Part shown: positions 39,787-44,813 of the stretch, piece after piece | Layout of the letters: every line of letters begins with the position of its first letter | Position numbering within the stretch: position 1 is the first letter of the stretch | Assembly: GCA_964490005.1 (NCBI GenBank) | Contig: CAZBBB010000015.1 | Coordinates: 1-44,813, forward strand | DNA length: 44,813 bases | DNA from: CAZBBB01 sp964490005 | Lineage (GTDB): Bacteria > Planctomycetota > B15-G4 | Reading direction: 5' to 3' | Program-made: the position numbers and the translations under genes | The notes under the pieces: generated by a model | Told to the model about the DNA's origin: nothing | Seen by the model: the letters and a program-made list of their open reading frames with translations, nothing else | Database searches by the model: none

Positions 39787-41193
39787 TCAGGCGGCGGGGC
39801 GCGGGCCGCGGGGGCGGCGCGGGAACTCTGCCAGGAAGCTCGTTCCGCCGCCGGCGCGCGGCTCGTGCCAGATGCGGCCGCCGTGTTGCTCGACGATCGA
39901 ACGGCAGATCGCCAGCCCGAGGCCGTAGCCGCCGCGATGGCCAACCCGCGGGCGTGTCGTGACGAAGGGCAGGAAGACCCTGTCGCCGAGGTCGGCGGGC
40001 AGGCCCGGACCGCGATCGTCGACGCGCAGCAGCACGCTGTCCGCCTGCCCGTCGATGCCCACCTCGACCGTGCCACCCGCGCTGCTGAAGGCCAGCGCGT
40101 TGCCCACGAGGTTGCGCACGACGCGCAGGCTGGCTTCGCGGTCGGCCAGCAGGGAGGTGTCGCCCCGCGTCGTCAGCTCGAGCGCGATGCCCGCGCGCGC
40201 CGCGCTGCGTTGCTCGCGCACGAGGCGCAGCTCGGCGGCCCGCGCGAGGTCGAACCGCTCGCGGTGCGGCGTCTGCGCGGCGGCATCGTTGCTGCGGCAC
40301 CACGCGACCAGGTTGTCGATCGCATCAGAGAGTTCGTGGAGCTCTTCGAGGTGGCTCGCGAGCACGGCGCGGTAGGCCTCGGGACTGCGCTCGGCGAGCA
40401 GCGCGACCTCGGTCTCGCCCAGCAGGTTCTGCAGCGGCGCCCGCAGTTCGTGGGCCAGGCCGGCCGTGAACGTCCGCATCTCGCGCAGTCCGCCGCGGAT
40501 GCGCTCGAGCATCGCGTTGAGGTCGGCGCCCAGCGCGAGGAACTCGGCGGGGGCGTCATGCATGCGGATGTCCTCACCGCCGGCGTCCCCGATGCCGCGC
40601 ACCTGCAGCGCGACGTCGCGGAGACTGGCGAGCCCGCGCCAGGTCGTGAACCAGGCCAGCCAGGCCGCGAGCAGCACCGAGATCAGCAGCAGCAGGCCCG
40701 AGAGCGCCAGCGCGTCGAGCAGCCGGTCGTGGTAGCCGGCCGCATCGACGATCACCTCGGCCGTCATGCCCGTCAGGCCGGCGGGCGCCGAGACGAGGTA
40801 CAGGCGCGTGCCCAGCAGCGAAGGCAGGTTCTCGAGGCGCGAGGGGCGCAGGCCCTCGCCCGCGGCGAGCAACGCCGGGTCGCCGCTGCTCGCCAGGATC
40901 GCGCCCGAGGCGGCGCGCACGCGAAACGCCGTCGTCGCCGGTTGGGTCAGGCTCGCGATCTCCTCGGTGATCAGCTGCGGGCCGCCCGGGCCACGGCTCT
41001 CGGTGATCTCCAGCGCGAACTCCTCGACCTCGTGGCGCAGGTAGGCGTGCAATTCCCGCTGCAGCTCCTCGTGGAGCATCCAGCCGGCGGCCAACGCGTG
41101 CAGTGCCAGGAGCGCGCTGGCCATGATCGCGAAGCGCCACGCCAGCCGGCGCGTCAGCGACCAGCGCGGCTCAGTTCGAGGACGAGAGGACAT
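39787..41193 (-). CDS. Sensor histidine kinase (HAMP, HisKA, HATPase)
   Basis: 468 residues. Transmembrane helices near residues 15-35 and ~158-182 flank a ~120-residue periplasmic sensor region. A HAMP linker follows, then the H box 'TAGLAHELRAPLQNLLGETE' with H248, and an HATPase domain: 'LRVVRNLVGNALAFSSAGGT' (N box), 'RVDDRGPGLP' (G1/D box), 'GGYGLGLAICRSIVEQHGG' (G2). Architecture matches the CusS/heavy-metal sensor branch, though the signal is unknown. Its start overlaps the response-regulator end by 23 bases, so the two form one operon. The spacing to the convergent ferric-reductase cluster is 50 bases; a redox or metal signal would fit but is not shown. Confidence 0.9.
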   Translation of the reverse strand: MSSRPRTEPRWSLTRRLAWRFAIMASALLALHALAAGWMLHEELQRELHAYLRHEVEEFALEITESRGPGGPQLITEEIASLTQPATTAFRVRAASGAILASSGDPALLAAGEGLRPSRLENLPSLLGTRLYLVSAPAGLTGMTAEVIVDAAGYHDRLLDALALSGLLLLISVLLAAWLAWFTTWRGLASLRDVALQVRGIGDAGGEDIRMHDAPAEFLALGADLNAMLERIRGGLREMRTFTAGLAHELRAPLQNLLGETEVALLAERSPEAYRAVLASHLEELHELSDAIDNLVAWCRSNDAAAQTPHRERFDLARAAELRLVREQRSAARAGIALELTTRGDTSLLADREASLRVVRNLVGNALAFSSAGGTVEVGIDGQADSVLLRVDDRGPGLPADLGDRVFLPFVTTRPRVGHRGGYGLGLAICRSIVEQHGGRIWHEPRAGGGTSFLAEFPRRPRGPRPAA

Positions 41194-41839
41194 AGCCCGA
41201 CCCGCGCACGGTATGGATGAGGGGCGTGTCGAAGGGCGCGTCGATCTTCGAGCGCAGCCGGCGTATGTGGACGTCGACGACGTTCGTGCCGGGGTCGAAG
41301 CCGATGCCCCAGACCTCGCGCAGCAGTTCGCTGCGCGACTGGACCTCGCCCGGGCGGCGGGCGAGTTCCCTGAGCAGCGTGAACTCGGTGGGGGTGAGCA
41401 CGATCGGCCGGCCGCCGCGTGAGGCGGTGCCGGCGAGCAGGTCGACGACCAGGTCGCCGATGACGTGCCGCGTCACGCCGCCGCGACGGCGCGTGACCGC
41501 ATCGATGCGCGCCAGGAGCTCCGAGAAGGCGAAGGGCTTGACGATGTAGTCGTCGCCGCCGGCGCGCAGGCCGCGCAGGCGCTCGTCGAGCCCGTCGCGC
41601 GCCGTGACGAACAGCACGGCGGGCGGCTCGGGCAGGCGCGCGATGCGGTCCATCACGTCCCACCCCTGCAGGCCGGGCAGCATCACGTCGAGCAGCACGA
41701 CGTCGAAGCGCTGCGCCGCCACGCGCACCAACGCGGCCTCGCCGTCCTCGGCCGCCTCGACGAGGTGTCCCGATTCGCGCAGTCCGCGGCCGACGTAGTC
41801 GCGCAGCTTGGGGTCGTCGTCGACGATCAGGATGCGCAT
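41171..41839 (-). CDS. OmpR/PhoB-family response regulator
   Basis: 222 residues. Receiver domain: acidic pocket 'LIVDDDPKLRD', phospho-acceptor D51 in 'FDVVLLDVMLPGLQGWDV', and K101 in 'DDYIVKPFAF'. The C-terminal winged helix has 'RPIVLTPTEFTLLRELARRP', 'SRSELLREVWGI' and 'NVVDVHIRRLRSKIDAPFDT', ending 'LIHTVRGSGYVLSSSN'. CusR-like partner of the overlapping histidine kinase downstream. ATG 41839 starts at the receiver. It is divergent from the kinase-like gene at 41997; the 157-base spacer probably carries promoters in both directions. Confidence 0.93.
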   Translation of the reverse strand: MRILIVDDDPKLRDYVGRGLRESGHLVEAAEDGEAALVRVAAQRFDVVLLDVMLPGLQGWDVMDRIARLPEPPAVLFVTARDGLDERLRGLRAGGDDYIVKPFAFSELLARIDAVTRRRGGVTRHVIGDLVVDLLAGTASRGGRPIVLTPTEFTLLRELARRPGEVQSRSELLREVWGIGFDPGTNVVDVHIRRLRSKIDAPFDTPLIHTVRGSGYVLSSSN

Positions 41840-41895
41840 GGTTCGGCTTCCGGTCTCGTGGGCGCGCGCCGACGCGTGCGGGCCAGGGCGCCGCT

Positions 41896-41901
41896 TATTA
41901 T
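41896..41901 (+). promoter_or_regulatory. Putative -10 box (TATTAT) of the kinase-like gene cluster
   Basis: TATTAT followed by GCTGGG in a GC-rich divergent spacer, 95 bases before the ATG at 41997. The clearest AT-rich hexamer of the series; no clear -35 box. Confidence 0.45.
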
Positions 41902-41996
41902 GCTGGGCCGGCCGCGCGGCGCATGACGGGGTCGTCATGCGCGTGGCGCGGCCCGGACGGTGAGCCCGCGTCCGGCCCCCGGGATGCCCGCCCGCC

Positions 41997-42905
41997 ATGG
42001 TGAAGGCCCAGACCGCCGTGCCGTCCGCCGCGCCCGCCCGCGCGGGTTTCGCACCCGCCCCCGTGCGGCTCGTGCTGTCCGAACTGCCGCGCACGCCGCT
42101 CGCGGGCGAGGGCAACTACGTGTGGAAGATCCCCTTCGCGGGGGGCACCGACGGCGCCGCCGTGCTCAAGGTCTACTACGGCAGCCGCAGCGTGCTGCTC
42201 TACCTCAAGAAGAGCCTCGGCAATTGGCTGCTCACCGGCCGCACCTCGCAGATGCCGCGTGCGCGCTTCGAGATGGAGACCGGCTGCGTGCGTCTGTGGG
42301 AGCGCCACGGCTTCCGCTGCTTCGGCATGCATCCCGAGGTCGTCGTCGAGGGCCTGCCCGAGAACGGCTACATGGTCTACGCCTGGACGCCGGGCCGGCA
42401 CTTCAAGGACTACTTCGCCGACGAGCAGGTGCCGCTCGACGAGCGCCTCGCGACCTGGCGCCGCTGGCTGCCCGAGTGGCACCGCCGCCACGCGCTGGCC
42501 GTCCAGCTCGGCGAGCCGCGCCTGATCCACGAGAACGGCGACGTGAAGCACGTGATGCTCTGGCAGGGCGGCTTCACCTACTTCGACTTCGAGATCGCGT
42601 TCCGCTCGCGCAACCTGCGCGACCTGGTCGGCCGCGAGCTGCTGGCCTACCTGCGCTCGGTCGGCAAGTTCTTCGGCGAGGCCCTGTACGACCGGATGCT
42701 CGACGAGGTCGTCGCGCACTACCCCGACAAGTCCCTGCTGCTCACCGGCTGGACGCACGCCTACCGCAACGACAACCTGTTCGTGCGCTGGGGTCGCGCG
42801 CTCGACCGGCTGGCCAAGCCCAAGCACCGCAGCCGCTGGAGCAAGTACGCCGTGGCGCGTGACCTCAAGCGGCGGCTCGACGCGGCCTCGCTGACGACGA
42901 GGTGA
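41997..42905 (+). CDS. Lipopolysaccharide-kinase-like protein (protein-kinase fold)
   Basis: 302 residues, cytoplasmic. The N-terminal lobe has 'GEGNYVWKIPFAGGTDGAAV' then 'LKVYYGSRSVLLYLKKSLG', with the lysine of the nucleotide site; the catalytic loop is 'LIHENGDVKHVMLW' and the metal-binding strand 'FTYFDFEIAF', resembling the H-G-D-x-x-x-x-N and D-x-E of the WaaP/KdkA sugar-kinase branch. Family members phosphorylate heptose or Kdo of the lipid A core. An additional basic C-terminal tail ('KPKHRSRWSKYAVARDLKRR') may bind membrane. It is followed by a second kinase-like gene and a methyltransferase-like gene on the same strand. Lipid substrate is inferred only. Confidence 0.65.
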   Translation: MVKAQTAVPSAAPARAGFAPAPVRLVLSELPRTPLAGEGNYVWKIPFAGGTDGAAVLKVYYGSRSVLLYLKKSLGNWLLTGRTSQMPRARFEMETGCVRLWERHGFRCFGMHPEVVVEGLPENGYMVYAWTPGRHFKDYFADEQVPLDERLATWRRWLPEWHRRHALAVQLGEPRLIHENGDVKHVMLWQGGFTYFDFEIAFRSRNLRDLVGRELLAYLRSVGKFFGEALYDRMLDEVVAHYPDKSLLLTGWTHAYRNDNLFVRWGRALDRLAKPKHRSRWSKYAVARDLKRRLDAASLTTR

Positions 42906-42931
42906 GCCGGCCGCGCGCGGGGGCCTGAGCG

Positions 42932-43726
42932 ATGGGCGGGGCGCGCGCCGATCGCCTCGAGGGCAATCGCATCTGGCGCGTGCGGCTCCCCGACGGGAGC
43001 ACGGTGCTGCAGAAGCACTACGGCGAGCGCGGCGGCGCGCTGCACTGCCGGCTGCGCGACTGGGGCTCGCGGCTGCGCGGCCTGAAGACCGGCACGCGGG
43101 CGGCCGCCCGCCGCGCGACGGAAGCGCGCCTGCTGGCCGCCTGGCGCGCGGCCGGCTTCGACGTGCCGCAGGACCTCTCGGCGCGGCATCCCGAGCTGGC
43201 CGACGAGCGCACGCTGGTGCTCGAGGACGTGCCGGGCGAGACGCTGCGGCGCCTGCTCATCGAGGGCCGCGTGCAGGGCGCCCGCCGCGCCGAGCTGCTC
43301 GCGCGCTACGCCGCCGCGACCTCGGCGCGGATGGCGCGCGCGCTGGCGCGCAGCGACGTCGACCTCGTGCAGGAGCACGGCACGGCGGACCACGTGCTCG
43401 TGAGCGGCGAGCGGCTGGTCACGATCGACCTCGAGAACGGCTACCGCGCCGGGCGCGACGTCGCCGCGCTCGTGAGCAAGGAACTGGCCGGCATCGTGCG
43501 CTCGCTGGCCTTCTCGGGCGCGGCGGCGCCGGACGCGGCCGACCTGGCGGCCCTGCTCGCCGGCTGGGGCGAGCGCGCGATCCTGGCCGACGCGGTCGAG
43601 CGCTACCTGCGTCCGCACGGGGCGCTGGCGCGGCGCATCGCGGCCGTCGACCGCGCGCGGCGCCCCTCGAAGTACGCCGCGCTGGCGGCGCTCGACGCGG
43701 CCCTGGCGGGCGCCCGCGCGCCGTGA
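42932..43726 (+). CDS. Second lipopolysaccharide/Bud32-like kinase-fold protein
   Basis: 264 residues. A compact kinase fold: N-lobe 'RVRLPDGSTVLQKHYGERGG' with the lysine strand, 'ERTLVLEDVPGETLRRLLIE' as the hinge, and catalytic loop 'VQEHGTADHVLVSGERLVTI' followed by 'DLENGYRAG'. The H-G-T-x-x-x-x-V and D-L-E residues resemble RIO/Bud32 or Kdo-kinase proteins. Sequence shared with the preceding gene is limited to these motifs and a basic end ('ARRPSKYAAL'). Spaced 26 bases after it. Together they may modify one envelope glycolipid. Substrate unknown. Confidence 0.62.
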   Translation: MGGARADRLEGNRIWRVRLPDGSTVLQKHYGERGGALHCRLRDWGSRLRGLKTGTRAAARRATEARLLAAWRAAGFDVPQDLSARHPELADERTLVLEDVPGETLRRLLIEGRVQGARRAELLARYAAATSARMARALARSDVDLVQEHGTADHVLVSGERLVTIDLENGYRAGRDVAALVSKELAGIVRSLAFSGAAAPDAADLAALLAGWGERAILADAVERYLRPHGALARRIAAVDRARRPSKYAALAALDAALAGARAP

Positions 43727-43779
43727 CGGAAGCTTCATCCCGCGCGCCGCGCCGGCCGTGCGATGCTGGCGCTCTCGCC

Positions 43780-44430
43780 ATGCCTCCTCCCGATCACGCC
43801 CTCGCCCGCGACGCGACCTCGCCCGAGCTGCGGCGGCTCGCGGCCGGCGGCTGGTGCTTCCACAACCGCCGCCTGGTGCATGTCTTCGCCTACGGCTCGG
43901 CGCTCGTGGTCGGCGGCGCCGACGACGCGGCCCTGCCCGCGGGCGTCCTGCTGCTCGGCGCGATGCTGGCGCTGCGCCTGCTGGCCGTGCGTCGGATCGG
44001 CGGCGCGGCGCGCGTGCACCTGCGCAAGGCGCTGTGCTGGAAGCCGCTGGTCACCGACGGGATCTACGCGCGCCTGCGGCACCCGCTCTACCTCGCCAAC
44101 ATCCTCGGCCTGACCGGCGCCTGCCTGCTCACGGGCCCGCCCGGCGCGGCGGCCGCCGCCGCGCTCGCCGGCGCGCTCTGGTACGGCCTGATCGCGCGCT
44201 GGGAGGAGCGCGTGCAGCGGCGGCTGCACGGCGAGGATTGGGCGGTCTGGGCGGCGGCCGTGCCGGGCTGGTGGCCGCGGCTGCGCGCAAGCGCGGGACG
44301 GCCGCTCCCCGCGGCGGCGCCGCACCCATGGCGCGTCGTGCTGCGTCGCGAGCGCGGCGCCTTCGTCGCGACGCTGCTCGTGGCGCTGCTCGCGCTGCTG
44401 CGCGCGCAGTTCCCGCCGCTGCTCGGCTGA
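43780..44430 (+). CDS. Isoprenylcysteine carboxyl methyltransferase-family membrane protein
   Basis: About 216 residues with four or five hydrophobic segments. 'LVTDGIYARLRHPLYLANIL' is the ICMT/PEMT-family signature (G-x-Y-x-x-x-R-H-P-x-Y), where the SAM-dependent methyltransferase site lies; 'RWEERVQRRLHGEDWAVWAA' further along matches its second conserved block. Family members methylate lipids or prenyl-cysteines, and many bacterial ones are uncharacterised. Start: ATG 43780 is chosen; an in-frame GTG at 43723 would overlap the upstream stop (GTGA) and add 19 residues. Last in the run with the two kinase-like genes, so envelope-lipid modification is a reasonable guess. Confidence 0.7.
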   Translation: MPPPDHALARDATSPELRRLAAGGWCFHNRRLVHVFAYGSALVVGGADDAALPAGVLLLGAMLALRLLAVRRIGGAARVHLRKALCWKPLVTDGIYARLRHPLYLANILGLTGACLLTGPPGAAAAAALAGALWYGLIARWEERVQRRLHGEDWAVWAAAVPGWWPRLRASAGRPLPAAAPHPWRVVLRRERGAFVATLLVALLALLRAQFPPLLG

Positions 44431-44452
44431 GCGGCAGGCGCGGGCCGCGCGC

Positions 44453-44813
44453 TCAGCCGGCGGGCTTCACGAACTCCATCGCGCCGCCGGGCAGGAAGTA
44501 CGCGATCAGCATGCGCCCGCCCGTGACCGTCGGCACGTGCCGGCTGCCCGGCGGGAACACGACCCAGCCGGGGGGCTGGCCGTCGAAGCGCGGGGCGCCC
44601 TCGACCGCCCAGCAGAGGTTGATCTCGCCGCGCGGATGGACGTGCTCGGGGCCGGGCGCGCTCATCCAGACGAGGTCGATCGAGAAGTCGCGCGTGGCGG
44701 GCGAGGCCTTCGCCAGGCGCGACCAGCGCAGGCTCGGCTCGCCGCGGTCGCAGACGCGGCCGTCCGCGACGGCGGCCTGCAGCGCGGCGCCGAGCGCGCG
44801 CGCCGCCGGCCCG
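44453..44813 (-). CDS. 4-hydroxylaminobenzoate-lyase-like (DUF4863) cupin protein, 5' end outside window
   Basis: At least 119 residues visible; the N-terminus lies past the right edge. On the minus strand the frame continues upstream of the internal ATG at 44665: 'WSRLAKASPATRDFSIDLVW' then 'HVHPRGEINLCWAVEGAPRF', 'DGQPPGWVVFPPGSRHVPTV' and 'LIAYFLPGGAMEFVKPAG'. Two metal-type cupin histidine motifs are apparent (H-x-H-P-R-G-E and R-H-x-P-T-V). The fold and wording match the PnbB/DUF4863 family, which turns 4-hydroxylaminobenzoate into protocatechuate plus ammonia; in non-degraders the role is unknown. Convergent with the methyltransferase-like gene. Confidence 0.68.
   Translation of the reverse strand, partial: GPAARALGAALQAAVADGRVCDRGEPSLRWSRLAKASPATRDFSIDLVWMSAPGPEHVHPRGEINLCWAVEGAPRFDGQPPGWVVFPPGSRHVPTVTGGRMLIAYFLPGGAMEFVKPAG

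Overview
The window is very GC-rich and densely coded. Most genes end in overlaps of 1-4 bases (ATGA/GTGA), and the antisense frames are full of spurious Arg/Ala-rich ORFs. The gene content suggests a member of the Planctomycetota: secreted FG-GAP and beta-propeller proteins, a sugar-dehydrogenase/PKD/discoidin protein, tandem M14 carboxypeptidase-like proteins, several unusual sigma factors, and a recurrent secreted C-terminal module ending in 'SN(G/A)L'. The phylum is an inference from style and content; no rRNA or marker set is present to prove it.

Layout. 1-0.95 kb: thiC (3' end outside the window) behind a TPP riboswitch, reading left. 1.0-5.2 kb: a polyprenol-kinase-like membrane protein and a large secreted GSDH-PKD-discoidin protein, also reading left. 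5.3-8.6 kb: a P-loop kinase, then a TetR regulator with a perfect palindromic operator, translationally coupled to a WD40 lipoprotein. 8.7-11.2 kb: lysC-asd, the first two steps of the aspartate pathway. 11.3-15.5 kb (minus strand): a sigma-factor locus with a truncated sigma-like protein, a sigma factor fused to an anti-sigma-like domain plus TPR-like helices, a secreted SN-module protein, a second sigma factor and a zinc-finger anti-sigma protein. 15.6-17.6 kb: a short alpha-glucan phosphorylase. 17.7-21.3 kb: two coupled M14 proteins, the first lacking all visible zinc ligands and the second intact. 21.4-23.8 kb: a LEA-type lipoprotein, a small lipoprotein and truB.

23.8-34.1 kb looks like an accessory island with lower GC in parts. 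It holds a beta-helix gene broken by one in-frame stop, two FG-GAP proteins, a GSU2403-type nucleotidyltransferase with a perfect 10-bp inverted repeat at its start, two ~340-bp direct repeats carrying the tail of an IS91-like transposase, an orphan DGQHR (DndB-like) protein, and a decayed IS3-family orfA.

34.1-44.8 kb returns to core-like content: a class IV aminotransferase, a secreted propeller-like protein with the SN module, an unknown protein, a four-gene coupled cluster built around a ferric-reductase/Rieske fusion, an OmpR-type two-component pair, two lipopolysaccharide-kinase-like proteins with an isoprenylcysteine-methyltransferase-like protein, and the 3' part of a cupin-like gene resembling 4-hydroxylaminobenzoate lyase.

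The strongest candidates for something undescribed are the sigma locus, where one sigma factor carries a domain homologous to the neighbouring anti-sigma protein; the SN module shared by up to five secreted proteins here; and the active/inactive M14 pair. No tRNA, rRNA, CRISPR array or complete insertion sequence was seen.
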